64,000 bases of DNA from contig NZ_LLER01000010.1 in NCBI RefSeq assembly GCF_001500315.1, positions 1 to 64,000 of the forward strand, read 5' to 3'. Both the position numbers and the translations under genes were made by a program. The stretch comes from Staphylococcus auricularis (GTDB taxonomy: Bacteria > Bacillota > Bacilli > Staphylococcales > Staphylococcaceae). A model generated the notes under the pieces. That model saw nothing but the letters and a program-made list of their open reading frames with translations, did no database searches and was not told the DNA's origin. Position 1 is the first letter of the stretch, and the number at the start of each line of letters is the position of its first letter. Shown here piece by piece: positions 10,396-20,515 of this stretch.

Positions 10396-10740
10396 ATTAT
10401 GTTTTCGTTGTGATACAGTACATACGAACTAAGGATCAGTATCTGTATCACAATAAATCTATTAATTTTGATTGATTTCAACTGAGATATCACGTATGAT
10501 TTTACAATAATATACGAATTGTATAAGTTACTTATGAGGCCTTTAATAGAAAGGTTCAAACATGAGATACATTGAATTATAAAAGTGATATTTAATTCAT
10601 GTATCATATTTATGAGGGAGAATGTTCATATTCTATTCAAAAGTAAAGTGACAATCTATGTACGCTCTTGGGTTAAAGTTGTTTTTAATAATTCAGAAGT
10701 TTAAAATAGATTTGTTCAAAATGAAAGTGGGGGTGTCCTC
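10396..10740. other. Intergenic region before radA with an 11-bp inverted repeat
   Basis: This AT-rich gap has no supported gene. It contains TTGTGATACAG (10408-10418) and its exact complement CTGTATCACAA (10443-10453), separated by 24 bases. This is not followed by a U-run, so it is not a plain terminator. The radA promoter must lie further downstream, but I cannot fix its -35 and -10 with confidence. Confidence 0.45.
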
Positions 10741-12117
10741 TTGGCCAAGAAGAAAGTGATATACGAATGTATGGCCTGTGGCTACCAGTCGCCTAAATGG
10801 ATGGGAAAATGTCCAAACTGTGGTGCTTGGAACCAAATGGACGAGATTGTAGAGCAAAAAGAAACCAGTCCAAAACATGGTGTACGTAGCCAGACACACA
10901 ATGCGAAAGTTCAAAAATTAAATGATGTTAAACAAGAACAGACGCCGCGCATTAAAAGTTCATCCGAAGAATTTAACCGTGTGTTGGGCGGCGGAATTGT
11001 TAAGGGATCGCTCGTACTCATTGGTGGTGATCCAGGTATTGGGAAATCAACACTGCTCCTTCAAATGTGTGCAGCGTTATCGAAAGCATACTCTGTCCTC
11101 TATGTCACAGGGGAAGAATCACTTAACCAAACTAAATTGAGAGCAGAGCGACTTGAAGAAGATTCAAGCGCGCTGAATGTTTTTGCAGAAACAGACTTAG
11201 AAGTGATTCACGAAACCGTAAGACAACTCAAACCAGATATGATTGTCGTGGACTCTATTCAAACGATTTATCATCCTGACATTAGCTCCGCGCCTGGTTC
11301 TGTTTCCCAAGTCCGTGAAAGTACCCAAAGCTTGATGAATATCGCAAAACAAATGAATATCGCGACATTTATCGTTGGTCACGTGACAAAAGAAGGTCAA
11401 ATTGCAGGGCCTAGATTATTAGAACACATGGTAGATACCGTGCTATATTTCGAAGGGGACGAACACCATGCGTATCGTATCTTGAGAGCAGTCAAAAACC
11501 GGTTTGGTTCTACGAATGAAATGGGTATCTTCGAGATGAAACAGAGTGGTTTGAAAGGCGTTAAAAACCCGTCTGAAATGTTCTTAGAAGAACGTTCTAC
11601 CAATGTACCAGGCTCGACCATCGTCGCGACGATGGAAGGTACTCGGCCGTTATTAGTTGAAGTACAAGCCCTTGTCACACCAACCACATTTAATAATCCA
11701 AGAAGGATGGCGACAGGAATTGATTACAACCGACTCAATTTATTAATGGCCGTACTAGAGAAGAAAGAAAACTACTTATTACAACAACAAGATGCCTACA
11801 TTAAAGTCGCTGGTGGTGTTAGATTGACTGAACCTGCAGTAGACTTGAGTGTCATTGTATCGACAGCGTCTAGCTTCCAAGATAAACCGGTTAATGGTTT
11901 AGATTGTTATGTTGGTGAAGTGGGCTTAACCGGTGAAGTGCGTCGCGTCTCTCGTATAGAACAGCGCGTACAAGAAGCGGCTAAACTCGGCTTTGAACGT
12001 ATTATTATTCCACAAACCAATATCGGTGGTTGGGAATTCCCTGAAAATATTCAAGTGATTGGCGTATCGAATGTGAGCGAGGCGCTTGCCTGTGCATTTA
12101 AACAACGTCAGCACTAA
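10741..12117 (+). CDS. radA: DNA repair protein RadA
   Basis: 458 residues. A four-cysteine zinc finger ([21 protein letters not shown]) opens the protein. A RecA-like ATPase core follows with Walker [11 protein letters not shown] and the RadA signature KNRFG ([13 protein letters not shown]). The C-terminus is a Lon-like domain. RadA helps process branched recombination intermediates. It starts at TTG 10741 after GTGGGGGTG, as often for this gene in staphylococci. It lies between clpC and yacL, the usual Firmicutes order. Confidence 0.96.
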   Translation: MAKKKVIYECMACGYQSPKWMGKCPNCGAWNQMDEIVEQKETSPKHGVRSQTHNAKVQKLNDVKQEQTPRIKSSSEEFNRVLGGGIVKGSLVLIGGDPGIGKSTLLLQMCAALSKAYSVLYVTGEESLNQTKLRAERLEEDSSALNVFAETDLEVIHETVRQLKPDMIVVDSIQTIYHPDISSAPGSVSQVRESTQSLMNIAKQMNIATFIVGHVTKEGQIAGPRLLEHMVDTVLYFEGDEHHAYRILRAVKNRFGSTNEMGIFEMKQSGLKGVKNPSEMFLEERSTNVPGSTIVATMEGTRPLLVEVQALVTPTTFNNPRRMATGIDYNRLNLLMAVLEKKENYLLQQQDAYIKVAGGVRLTEPAVDLSVIVSTASSFQDKPVNGLDCYVGEVGLTGEVRRVSRIEQRVQEAAKLGFERIIIPQTNIGGWEFPENIQVIGVSNVSEALACAFKQRQH

Positions 12118-12222
12118 AGGCTTATACCTGTGAACTCGCTACTAACGTGAGACAGGTGAGAAAGAATAAATACTTTAGTTGAATGTTTGAAAAATGATCA
12201 GGATGACCAGTGAGTCATTCAT

Positions 12223-12282
12223 TGCCCTTATTTTAAAAATGATTGGACAATCAACCTACCTCAGTAGTCCGTGATAAGGGCA
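12223..12282 (+). promoter_or_regulatory. Possible structured leader upstream of yacL
   Basis: TGCCCTTAT (12223-12231) pairs exactly with ATAAGGGCA (12274-12282), and the 42-base interior holds a smaller GATTG/CAATC hairpin. No U-run follows. It could be a 5' leader fold or RNA processing site; the function is unknown. Confidence 0.35.
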
Positions 12283-12345
12283 TGATGCAATGCATCCATA
12301 GTTATAAGTATAGAGAGAACAACTTATTAGAAAGGGGGCAAGCAT

Positions 12346-13401
12346 GTGAAGATCGCCAAGTTTGTAGTGGTATTATGCTACGTCGTATTAGGTGCGAGCC
12401 TCGGCGTATATTTAATACCGACATTTATTAACGATGTAGGTCTAGGAGAATTCGATTTATTCCATAACAGTTATTTTAATGCGGTCATCGGTATACTGTT
12501 ATTTTTCTTAATCTTTGGTTGGTTTATCAACCGATTATCTGGCGCATTGAAAGAAATGGAACAAGTCATTATGAGACGTAGTGCGATAGAAATCTTATTT
12601 GCGACCGTTGGATTAATCATCGGTTTACTGATTTCTGTGATGATTTCATTTATTTTCCAACTCATCGGAAATACTGTACTGAATCATTTTGTACCCGTCA
12701 TTATAACGATTTTACTCGGTTATTTAGGTTTTCAACTCGGCTTGAGAAAGCGTGACGAAATGTTACTGTTTCTTCCGGAAAAAATTGCAAGAACGGTTTC
12801 AATCAGCTCACGAAATGCGGTGCCTAAATTGATAGATACGAGTGCGATTATCGACGGGCGAATCGTCGATGTGATCAAATGTGGTTTTATTGATGGTGAA
12901 ATCCTCATTCCACAAGGTGTGATTAATGAATTACAAGTCGTGGCAGATGCGAACGATAGTGTGAAACGTGAGAAAGGGCAGCGTGGCTTAGACATATTAA
13001 ACGAATTATATGATTCCGACCATCCGACCCGCATTATTGCACCTACCAAATCACATAGTGACATTGATGGGATGTTAATTAAATTAGCGAAACACTACCG
13101 AGGACATATCATTACGACGGATTTTAATTTAAATAAAGTGTGTCACGTCCAAGGGATTCAAGTATTGAATGTTAACGATTTATCAGAAGCCATCAAGCCC
13201 ATGGTACACCAAGGTGATCAATTTGAACTGCTGTTAACGAAGGCAGGTAAAGAAGATGGCCAAGCGGTAGGTTATCTCGATGATGGTACGATGATCGTGG
13301 TAGACAATGCGAAACGCTATATTGGCAGTCATGTTAATCTTGAAGTAGTGAGCCTATTACAAACCTCTTCAGGGCGTATTATTTTCGCTAAGTTAATCTA
13401 A
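12346..13401 (+). CDS. yacL: PIN and TRAM domain membrane protein YacL
   Basis: 351 residues. About four transmembrane segments lie in the first 140 residues. A PIN-type nuclease domain begins at LIDTSAIIDGRIVDV, with acidic residues for metal binding, and a C-terminal TRAM domain (YLDDGTMIVVDNAKRYIG region) should bind RNA. Family members are conserved in Firmicutes next to radA; the precise substrate is not established. The start is GTG 12346 after AAAGGGGG; an overlapping ATG is immediately followed by a stop in its own frame. Confidence 0.88.
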   Translation: MKIAKFVVVLCYVVLGASLGVYLIPTFINDVGLGEFDLFHNSYFNAVIGILLFFLIFGWFINRLSGALKEMEQVIMRRSAIEILFATVGLIIGLLISVMISFIFQLIGNTVLNHFVPVIITILLGYLGFQLGLRKRDEMLLFLPEKIARTVSISSRNAVPKLIDTSAIIDGRIVDVIKCGFIDGEILIPQGVINELQVVADANDSVKREKGQRGLDILNELYDSDHPTRIIAPTKSHSDIDGMLIKLAKHYRGHIITTDFNLNKVCHVQGIQVLNVNDLSEAIKPMVHQGDQFELLLTKAGKEDGQAVGYLDDGTMIVVDNAKRYIGSHVNLEVVSLLQTSSGRIIFAKLI

Positions 13402-13664
13402 CATATGAACAAGATAGACCGTTTATGTGCCGGTGGAATTTAAGCACAACGGTTATCAAGACGCATGTGAAAATGCTACAATGAGTACGTTAATGTCTCG
13501 TGATTCAATCTTAGATTCATGCGTGATATTGTCAGCATGATCTTTAAAGTATTAGGACAGTCATAGATTGATGCAGAGATAGCAATTAAATTTAAAATTT
13601 TACGAGAAAACGCACGAAGATATCATTAAAAACGTGTAGATTCTAAAAAACAGGAGTGAACGTA

Positions 13665-15119
13665 ATGAGTGATCGCGTGAGAGTAAGATATGCACCAAGC
13701 CCAACTGGCTATTTGCATATTGGGAATGCACGAACAGCATTATTCAACTATTTATTTGCAAAACATTATGACGGAGATTTCGTCGTACGTATCGAGGACA
13801 CAGATACAAACCGTAACTTAGAAGATGGGGAATCTTCTCAATTTGATAACTTGAAATGGTTAGGCATGGATTGGGACGAATCTGTAGATAAAGATAAAGG
13901 TTATGGCCCTTATCGCCAATCTGAACGTGCTGATATTTACAACCCAATTATTCAACAACTATTGGATGAAGATAAAGCGTATAAATGCTATATGACTGAA
14001 GAAGAATTAGAAGAAGAACGTGAAGCACAAAAAGCACGTGGAGAAATGCCACGTTACGGTGGTCAACATGCACACTTAACTGAAGAACAACGTCAACAGT
14101 TCGAAGCAGAAGGCCGCAAACCTGCGATTCGCTTCAGAGTGCCTAAAGACGTCACATATACGTTTGACGATATGGTTAAAGGTGAAATTTCATTTGATTC
14201 AAATAATATCGGAGACTGGGTCATCGTGAAGAAAAACGGCATCCCAACTTACAATTTCGCGGTTGCAATCGACGATCATTACATGGAAATCACTGATGTC
14301 ATCCGTGGTGATGACCACGTTTCTAATACACCTAAACAATTAATGATCTATGAAGCGATGGGCTGGGAACCACCACGTTTTGGTCATATGTCACTCATTG
14401 TGAATGAAGAACACAAAAAACTAAGTAAACGTGATGCACAAATCTTACAATTCATTGAAGATTACCGCGACCTAGGTTACCTCCCTGAAGCATTATTCAA
14501 CTTTATCGCATTATTAGGTTGGTCTCCTGAAGGTGAAGATGAAATCTTCTCTAAAGAAGAATTTATTAAAATCTTTGATGAAAAACGCTTATCTAAATCA
14601 CCAGCATTCTTCGATAAACGTAAACTTGAATGGGTTAACAACCAATACATGAAACAAAAAGATACAGAAACGGTATTCCAACTCGCTTTACCACACATGA
14701 TTAAAGCGAACTTACTCCCTGAAAATCCGTCAGAAGAAGACTTGGATTGGGGTCGTAAACTTGTTGCGTTATATCAAAAAGAAATGAGTTATGCTGGAGA
14801 AATCGTACCGCTTTCTGAATTATTCTTCCGTGATGAACAAACACTTGGGGAAGAAGAACAAGAAGTACTTAATGGTGAACAAGTACCTGAACTTATGTCA
14901 CATCTTTACGGCAAATTAGAAAGTTTAGAACCGTTTGAAGCGGCTGATATTAAAAAAACAATCAAAGAAGTACAAAAAGAAACTGGTATTAAAGGGAAAC
15001 AACTCTTCATGCCAATTCGTGTAGCTGTCACAGGCCAAATGCATGGACCTGAATTACCAAATACGATGGAAGTATTAGGTAAAGACAAAGTGCTCACACG
15101 CTTAAAACAATACGTGTAA
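13665..15119 (+). CDS. gltX: Glutamyl-tRNA synthetase
   Basis: 484 residues, class I aminoacyl-tRNA synthetase. The HIGH-type motif is in [11 protein letters not shown] and the KMSKS-type motif is KLSKRD. The C-terminal anticodon-binding part is intact. In Firmicutes it also charges tRNA-Gln, which GatCAB then amidates. I choose ATG 13665 after AGGAG; GTG 13656 overlaps that binding site. Upstream spacing of about 260 bases suggests its own promoter. Confidence 0.98.
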   Translation: MSDRVRVRYAPSPTGYLHIGNARTALFNYLFAKHYDGDFVVRIEDTDTNRNLEDGESSQFDNLKWLGMDWDESVDKDKGYGPYRQSERADIYNPIIQQLLDEDKAYKCYMTEEELEEEREAQKARGEMPRYGGQHAHLTEEQRQQFEAEGRKPAIRFRVPKDVTYTFDDMVKGEISFDSNNIGDWVIVKKNGIPTYNFAVAIDDHYMEITDVIRGDDHVSNTPKQLMIYEAMGWEPPRFGHMSLIVNEEHKKLSKRDAQILQFIEDYRDLGYLPEALFNFIALLGWSPEGEDEIFSKEEFIKIFDEKRLSKSPAFFDKRKLEWVNNQYMKQKDTETVFQLALPHMIKANLLPENPSEEDLDWGRKLVALYQKEMSYAGEIVPLSELFFRDEQTLGEEEQEVLNGEQVPELMSHLYGKLESLEPFEAADIKKTIKEVQKETGIKGKQLFMPIRVAVTGQMHGPELPNTMEVLGKDKVLTRLKQYV

Positions 15120-15189
15120 AATAACACGATAAAACGCTTGAAATTTATTATAGATGGCCCTATGATAAAAGTGAAGTCCATAAAGGATT

Positions 15190-15412
15190 AGTAAGTATAT
15201 GGATGTGTACAGAGAGTATGCGGTTGCTGGAAGCATATCACTGACATTTACCGAATGCGCCTTTATGTAGTTGAGTTAAATATCGTAAATGAGCGTACGC
15301 ATACAACCTATTTTTGATACGAATGGGATATCAAACTGATAGAGTTGCGTAAATATCAAGAGTGGAACCGTGCAAAGCACCTCTAACCTAGGTTAGAGGT
15401 GCTTTTTTACTA
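15190..15412 (+). promoter_or_regulatory. Cysteine T-box riboswitch upstream of cysE-cysS
   Basis: The hallmark T-box sequence AGAGTGGAACCGTGC is at 15359-15373. It is followed by an intrinsic terminator, GCACCTCTAACC/GGTTAGAGGTGC (15377-15402), and a T-run. Stem I contains AGAGAGTATGCGGTTGCTGG and a specifier loop ACCGAATGC in which TGC (15256-15258) matches Cys. Uncharged tRNA-Cys should pair with the specifier and the T-box, allowing read-through into cysE and cysS. The placement between gltX and cysE is known from bacilli. The gap from 15120 to 15189 carries nothing else that I recognise. Confidence 0.93.
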
Positions 15413-15426
15413 GGAGGGGGATAGCC

Positions 15427-16077
15427 TTGTTTAAGGTAATTAAACGAATTAAAGATGATGTGAATATGGTTTTCGAGCAAGATCCGGCTGCGCGTACAAC
15501 ATTTGAAGTGATTACGTCTTACGCAGGTTTGCACGCGGTTTGGAGTCATTTAATCGCACACTGGTTTTTTAAGAAAAAGAAATTTGTCACTGCAAGATTG
15601 ATTTCACAGATTTCACGCTTTTTTACAGGTATTGAAATTCATCCTGGTGCGCAAATAGGTAGACGCCTATTTATCGACCATGGCATGGGGGTCATTATCG
15701 GTGAAACATGTACGATCGGCGATAACGTTACTATCTACCAAGGTGTGACACTTGGTGGTACGGGTAAAGAAAAGGGGAAACGCCATCCAGACATTGGTGA
15801 TAATGTGCTCATTTCAGCAGGCGCAAAAGTACTAGGCAATATTAAAGTGAATTCTAACGTTAATATCGGCGCAAATTCAGTGGTATTGCGTTCAGTACCG
15901 AGTTATTCAACAGTTGTCGGTATACCTGGACATATTGTTAAACAAGATGGTCGACGCATCGGTAAATCATTTGACCATCGCAATTTACCAGATCCAATCT
16001 ACGAACAATTAAAACAACTCGAAAGACAATTGGAGAAAACAAGAAATGGAGAGATTCAAGATGATTACATTATATAA
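15427..16077 (+). CDS. cysE: Serine O-acetyltransferase
   Basis: 216 residues, the short Gram-positive form. It makes O-acetylserine from serine and acetyl-CoA for cysteine synthesis. The left-handed beta-helix hexapeptide region ([10 protein letters not shown] to [12 protein letters not shown]) contains the active-site DHGMGVVIGET-like block ([13 protein letters not shown]). The start is TTG 15427 after a strong AGGAGGGGG. It overlaps cysS by 17 bases and lies directly under the T-box. Confidence 0.96.
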   Translation: MFKVIKRIKDDVNMVFEQDPAARTTFEVITSYAGLHAVWSHLIAHWFFKKKKFVTARLISQISRFFTGIEIHPGAQIGRRLFIDHGMGVIIGETCTIGDNVTIYQGVTLGGTGKEKGKRHPDIGDNVLISAGAKVLGNIKVNSNVNIGANSVVLRSVPSYSTVVGIPGHIVKQDGRRIGKSFDHRNLPDPIYEQLKQLERQLEKTRNGEIQDDYII

Positions 16078-17464
16078 CACCCTCACACGACAGAAAGAAG
16101 CATTTAAACCGATTGAACCAGGTAAGGTTAAAATGTATGTCTGTGGGCCTACGGTATACAACTACATTCATATCGGTAACGCGAGACCAGCGATCAACTA
16201 TGATGTAGTCAGAAGATACTTCGAATACCGTGGTTATGAAGTAGAATATGTCTCTAACTTCACGGACGTAGATGATAAATTGATCAATCGTTCTAAAGAG
16301 TTAAATGAACCTGTTCCCGATATTGCGGATCGTTATATTGAAGCATTTTATGAGGACGTCGGTGCACTCAATGTGAAGAAAGCGACATCTAATCCGAGAG
16401 TCATGGATCATATGGATCACATTATTCAATTCATTAAAGACTTAGTCGATGAAGGTTACGCATATGAAAGCGGCGGCGACGTTTACTTCAGAACACGTCA
16501 ATTTAAAGATTACGGTAAATTAAGTCAGCAATCGATCGATGACCTTAAAGTAGGTGCTCGAATCGAGTCTGGTGAACACAAAGAAGATGCGCTTGATTTT
16601 ACACTATGGAAAAAAGCGAAACCAGATGAAATCAGTTGGGAAAGTCCGTTTGGTCGTGGGCGTCCAGGATGGCATATCGAGTGCTCAGTGATGGCCTATC
16701 ACGAATTAGGTCCAACGATTGATATTCACGCGGGTGGTAGCGACCTTCAATTTCCACACCATGAAAATGAAATCGCACAGTCTGAAGCCCATAACCACGC
16801 ACAATTTGCGAATTACTGGATGCACAATGGCTTCATCAATATCGATAATGAAAAAATGAGTAAATCGCTAGGTAACTTCGTCCTTGTACACGATATTATT
16901 AAAGAAGTAGATCCAGACGTCTTACGTTTCTTTATGATTAGCGTGCACTATCGCAGCCCAATCAACTACAATTTAGAACTTGTAGATGCGGCGAAAAGTG
17001 GTTTAGAACGTATTAGAAATAGTTATAAAGCACTCGAAGAACGCGCAGCCATTGCAACAAGTATTGAGGATCAAGATGGTTATATTGATGAAATCAATGA
17101 CATCCTCACACGTTTTGAAACCGTGATGGATGACGATTTCAACACAGCGAATGCCATCACAGCATGGTATGATTTAGCTAAGTTAGCGAATAAATACTTG
17201 TTAGAACAAACGACTTCTACGAAAGTGATTGAACGCTTTATTGAAGTGAACCAAATATTCAGCGACGTGTTAGGTGTACCGCTCATAGGTAAAGAACAAG
17301 ATGTGTTGTTAGACGAAGAGGTTGAAGCATTGATTGAAGAACGTAACGAAGCGAGAAAAAATAAAGATTATGCGCGCGCAGATGAAATCCGTGATCAATT
17401 GAAAGCACAAGATATTATTTTAGAAGATACGCCTCAAGGTGTGCGCTTTAAACGAGGCAAATAA
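16061..17464 (+). CDS. cysS: Cysteinyl-tRNA synthetase
   Basis: 467 residues, class I synthetase. Motifs seen are the zinc-binding [16 protein letters not shown] near the N-terminus, the GWHIECS and [11 protein letters not shown] zinc/specificity parts, and [10 protein letters not shown] choose ATG 16061, which overlaps the cysE end; the upstream ATG 16046 would add five residues. Its stop overlaps the start of mrnC as TAATG. Confidence 0.98.
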   Translation: MITLYNTLTRQKEAFKPIEPGKVKMYVCGPTVYNYIHIGNARPAINYDVVRRYFEYRGYEVEYVSNFTDVDDKLINRSKELNEPVPDIADRYIEAFYEDVGALNVKKATSNPRVMDHMDHIIQFIKDLVDEGYAYESGGDVYFRTRQFKDYGKLSQQSIDDLKVGARIESGEHKEDALDFTLWKKAKPDEISWESPFGRGRPGWHIECSVMAYHELGPTIDIHAGGSDLQFPHHENEIAQSEAHNHAQFANYWMHNGFINIDNEKMSKSLGNFVLVHDIIKEVDPDVLRFFMISVHYRSPINYNLELVDAAKSGLERIRNSYKALEERAAIATSIEDQDGYIDEINDILTRFETVMDDDFNTANAITAWYDLAKLANKYLLEQTTSTKVIERFIEVNQIFSDVLGVPLIGKEQDVLLDEEVEALIEERNEARKNKDYARADEIRDQLKAQDIILEDTPQGVRFKRGK

Positions 17465-17850
17465 TGAATATCAAATTGCTCAATCCATTAACGTTAGCTT
17501 ATATGGGCGATGCAGTACTAGATCAGCATGTTCGTGAATACATCGTATTGAAACTGCAAAGCAAACCTCATCGTTTACATGAAGTAGCGAAACGATATGT
17601 CTCTGCTAAAAGCCAATCACAAACACTCGACTTACTCATGTCAGAGGACTGGTTCACAGATGAAGAGATTGATATTGTTCGTCGTGGTCGCAATGCAAAA
17701 AGTTATACAAAAGCGAAAAACACAGATATTCAAACCTATCGAAAAAGTTCTGGTCTGGAAGCGATTCTAGGTTTTCTTTATTTAGATCATCGACGTGACC
17801 GATTAGCAGAGCTCCTAGATGCTATTATAGAAATTGTAAATGAAAGGTAG
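17464..17850 (+). CDS. mrnC: Mini-ribonuclease III
   Basis: 128 residues. An RNase III catalytic domain without the double-stranded RNA-binding domain. The N-terminal [15 protein letters not shown] block carries the conserved Asp, and [11 protein letters not shown] is the second acidic signature. It matures 23S rRNA ends in Firmicutes. It overlaps cysS by one base and lies just before rlmB. Confidence 0.95.
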   Translation: MNIKLLNPLTLAYMGDAVLDQHVREYIVLKLQSKPHRLHEVAKRYVSAKSQSQTLDLLMSEDWFTDEEIDIVRRGRNAKSYTKAKNTDIQTYRKSSGLEAILGFLYLDHRRDRLAELLDAIIEIVNER

Positions 17851-17858
17851 TGATCATA

Positions 17859-18605
17859 ATGGATGAAGTCGTGATTGTCGGTCGACATGCAGTAAAGGAA
17901 GCTATCACGACCGGCCATACAATTAATAAAATTTTGATTCAGGACGGCGTCAAAAAGCAACGACTGAATGAAATTTTAAAAAAAGCAAAATCAGAAAAAA
18001 TCATTGTTCAATCAGTACCGAAATCTAAATTGGATCAACTCTCTGATTCACCACACCAAGGGGTAGCAGCATACATTTCTCCTTACGAATATGCGGACTT
18101 AGACGCATTTCTTGAATCACAAGCAGAACAAGATGGCTTGTCTACGATTATCTTGCTCGATGGGTTAGAAGATCCACACAACTTAGGGTCTATTCTTAGA
18201 ACAGCTGATGCAAGTGGCGTAGATGGTGTCATTATCCCTAAACGACGTTCTGTGGCACTCACACAGACAGTGGCTAAAGCGTCAACAGGTGCGATTCAAC
18301 ACGTACCAGTGATGCGTGTGACGAATTTAGCGCAGACGATTGAGACACTGAAAGATCATGGTTATTGGGTCGTTGGAACTGAAGCGGAAAATGCGACCGA
18401 TTATCGTGAGATGGATGCAGAGATGCCACTAGTTATCGTAATCGGTAGTGAAGGCCAAGGTATGAGCCGACTTGTGAAAGATAAATGCGACTTTTATATT
18501 AAAATTCCGATGGTGGGCCATGTAAACAGCTTAAACGCTTCTGTAGCCGCAAGCTTAATGATGTATGAAGTATATCGCAAACGCCATCAGCTTGGTGATC
18601 AATAA
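17859..18605 (+). CDS. rlmB: 23S rRNA 2'-O-methyltransferase, TrmH/SPOUT family (RlmB)
   Basis: 248 residues. An N-terminal substrate-binding domain is followed by the SPOUT knot with the three signature blocks: [31 protein letters not shown] ([15 protein letters not shown]) and [20 protein letters not shown]. The family methylates 23S rRNA (G2251 in E. coli). I choose ATG 17859; GTG 17850 overlaps the mrnC stop and has no spaced binding site. Its stop overlaps rae1 as TAATG. Confidence 0.93.
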   Translation: MDEVVIVGRHAVKEAITTGHTINKILIQDGVKKQRLNEILKKAKSEKIIVQSVPKSKLDQLSDSPHQGVAAYISPYEYADLDAFLESQAEQDGLSTIILLDGLEDPHNLGSILRTADASGVDGVIIPKRRSVALTQTVAKASTGAIQHVPVMRVTNLAQTIETLKDHGYWVVGTEAENATDYREMDAEMPLVIVIGSEGQGMSRLVKDKCDFYIKIPMVGHVNSLNASVAASLMMYEVYRKRHQLGDQ

Positions 18606-19132
18606 TGAAGGATCGTTATTTGATTATCGATGGCTACAATATGATTGGCCATTCACCAGAGTTGAGCAAACTTGCCAAAGAGAATTTAGAAGAAGCGAGA
18701 GAACAATTATTAACTGAAATTGCGAACTATAATGCGGCAGTGATTGATGAAGTAGTGTGCGTCTTTGATGCCTATGATCAATCGAGTACCGAACATGAGC
18801 AAATGTATCACGGCGTTAAAACGGTATTCACTAAAGAAAAGGAAACAGCTGACAGTTATATCGAACGCTTAGTTTATGATCTATATGATAAACACACACG
18901 TCATATTACCGTAGTGACCAGTGATATGAGTGAACAACACGCGATCTTTGGTGCGGGTGCATACCGTTTATCGTCACGAGAAATGTGGCGGGATATGAAA
19001 GAGAATGAACGCTCTGTATCTAAAGCGATGAAAGGTTTTGATGAACAGAAACCACGCACACGTATCCCGTTATCTAGTGACATTCTTCATGAATTTGAAA
19101 AAATAAGACGTGGCAATCAGAAGAACGACTAA
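18605..19132 (+). CDS. rae1: Ribosome-associated A-site endoribonuclease Rae1 (YacP, NYN domain)
   Basis: 175 residues with a NYN/PIN-like fold: LIIDGYNMIGH near the N-terminus, VVCVFDAYD, TADSYIERLV, and TVVTSDMSEQ supply the acidic metal-binding residues. In B. subtilis Rae1 cleaves mRNA in the ribosomal A site during translation. It is the last gene of the gltX/cys/mrnC/rlmB run by spacing. Confidence 0.9.
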   Translation: MKDRYLIIDGYNMIGHSPELSKLAKENLEEAREQLLTEIANYNAAVIDEVVCVFDAYDQSSTEHEQMYHGVKTVFTKEKETADSYIERLVYDLYDKHTRHITVVTSDMSEQHAIFGAGAYRLSSREMWRDMKENERSVSKAMKGFDEQKPRTRIPLSSDILHEFEKIRRGNQKND

Positions 19133-19207
19133 AAGTGTGGTATTGATTTTTAACAACTAATCTCCGTATGATGTCCCTACTTTTAATGTACTGAAAGGGA
19201 GACATCT

Positions 19208-19792
19208 ATGGCACAATCTTTAGAACATACTTCGGATACAAAAACGGTCTCTACAGCTTCGCGTAATGCACTATTGGATCAGATTCTCCCCATTGTTGAA
19301 CCTATGATTAAGCAGCGGCTGAATCACTATGTGATCAATGCGAATGATCGTGAGGATGTGTATCAAGATATCATGTTGAAGATGATTAAAATGGCAGATC
19401 ATTTTCAATTAGATCAATCAACGCCACTCGAGCATTATGTAAATAAAATGATTAAATCAGTGAAGTGTGACTATGTGAGAAGAAAGGTTGCATAGCAAAA
19501 AAGGCAGCAACTTCTCATCAATGAGTATATTGTAGATTATCGCACAAGATGCACGATGAAACCGTTAGAACGTCAACTTGAATTACAAGAATTACAACAG
19601 TTATTTTCACACTTAGGCGCTTTAAGTCAGATTGAACGCAATGTTGTTGAATGTTTGCTTAACGATTATAAGCCGAGGGAAATTGCAGCCCAGACCGCAC
19701 TCAGTGATAAGACCGTTTATAATGCAATCCAGCGCAGCAAATTGAAACTCCAAAAATCAATGAAAAACTATATCTCAGAACGAGATGCTTAA
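19208..19792 (+). pseudogene. sigH: SigH-like alternative sigma factor, interrupted by an in-frame TAG
   Basis: The position between rae1 and rpmG-secE-nusG, and a length of about 194 codons, fit staphylococcal SigH, a sigma-70-type factor of competence genes and phage integrases. Codons 1-95 cover region 2 (NDREDVYQDIMLKMIK). Codon 96 is TAG (19493-19495). The same frame then runs open as QKRQQLLINEYIV and on through MKPLERQ to a region 4 helix-turn-helix (KPREIAAQTALSDKTVYNAI) and ends at a TAA. Only a nonsense codon separates the halves, with no frameshift. The downstream ATG 19556 lacks a good ribosome binding site. The product is probably non-functional unless the TAG is read through. 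Confidence 0.85.
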
Positions 19793-19848
19793 CCGGTCAT
19801 CAAGTGCATGAATAAGCGTAAGAAAAGGATGTGCACCGGGTAGGCCGT

Positions 19849-19878
19849 TTGACAAGCAAGGTATTTTTTATGTATAGT
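19849..19878 (+). promoter_or_regulatory. Promoter of rpmG
   Basis: Perfect -35 TTGACA (19849-19854), an 18-base spacer and -10 TATAGT (19873-19878), 33 bases before the rpmG start. Confidence 0.8.
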
Positions 19879-19910
19879 ATACTGGTATTAAAATGAGTAA
19901 GGTGAGAAAT

Positions 19911-20051
19911 GTGAAAAAAGTACCACTTAATTGTGAAATATGCGGTAATCGTAACTATCACGTACCTAAAAGACAAAATGCAACAGAGAGATTAACGCTA
20001 AAGAAATTTTGTCCGAGATGCAATACTCATACGCTACATAAAGAATCTAAA
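19911..20051 (+). CDS. rpmG: 50S ribosomal protein L33, with an altered C-terminus
   Basis: 46 residues from GTG 19911 after AAGGTGAG. The zinc-finger cysteines are all present: CEICGN near the N-terminus and CPRCNT near the C-terminus. The rest is typical of the short L33 found before secE in staphylococci. As written the frame ends HTLHKRI. Reading one A fewer in the AAAA run at 20040-20043 would give the usual HTLHKESK and a TAG stop at 20052-20054. This may be a real one-base insertion or a homopolymer error. Confidence 0.9.
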
Positions 20052-20234
20052 TAGAAACTGAGTAGTGAGCCTCAATCTATCTTTAATGATATAGAATCAC
20101 GATGAAGCAGGTGCTTGGTTAGCAACTTTAAAGCTTGAGTTGACTAGGTTCTAGTATTCTCATCTTCTAGCTACTTAGAGACTGAGCTTGTTCTTAATAT
20201 GTAGCCCATTTCATTTAGATTGATTTCAATACAT

Positions 20235-20262
20235 TTGTGCGTCAAATGTTTCACAGTAGAAT
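20235..20262 (+). promoter_or_regulatory. Possible promoter of secE-nusG
   Basis: TTGTGC (20235-20240), a 16-base spacer and TAGAAT (20257-20262), about 60 bases before secE. A moderate match. Confidence 0.45.
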
Positions 20263-20321
20263 GTAGTGTTGCTAATTCATGGCGAAGCGAGATTATTGTT
20301 ATAAAGATGGAGGTCGTAATT

Positions 20322-20501
20322 ATGGCTAAAAAAGAAAATTTCTTTAAAGGCGTTAAGTCTGAAATGGAGAAAACAAGTTGGCCAACGAAGGAAGAGTTAT
20401 TTAAATACACAGTTATTGTTGTATCTACTGTAATCTTCTTCTTAGTATTCTTCTATGCTATCGATTTAGGCATTGATGGAATTATTCAATTATTTAAATA
20501 G
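20322..20501 (+). CDS. secE: Preprotein translocase subunit SecE
   Basis: 59 residues with the short single-spanning SecE form: an amphipathic N-terminal helix, the conserved [14 protein letters not shown] cytoplasmic motif, then one transmembrane helix (about residues 28-50). It clamps SecY in the translocon. ATG 20322 follows GGAGG; longer in-frame starts upstream have no such site. nusG begins 14 bases later. Confidence 0.96.
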   Translation: MAKKENFFKGVKSEMEKTSWPTKEELFKYTVIVVSTVIFFLVFFYAIDLGIDGIIQLFK

Positions 20502-20515
20502 TGAGGAGTGACGAC

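Noticed and set aside
10408..10453. Rex site upstream of radA
   Set aside because: The half-sites are similar to TTGTGA/TCACAA, but the arms are 24 bases apart rather than 6, so it is not a Rex operator.
10362..10607. 81-residue minus-strand open frame between clpC and radA
   Set aside because: It covers the clpC terminator and the inverted repeat, has no ribosome binding site and low-complexity composition, so it is not taken as a gene.
12243..12431. 62-residue frame overlapping the yacL start
   Set aside because: It crosses the structured leader and the yacL ribosome binding site in another frame; no protein features.
19493..19495. TAG/TAA reassignment or programmed recoding to explain the interrupted genes
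   Set aside because: Intact genes such as mrnC and secE end with TAG, and the three interrupted genes share no context or stem-loop, so mutation or sequence error is simpler.
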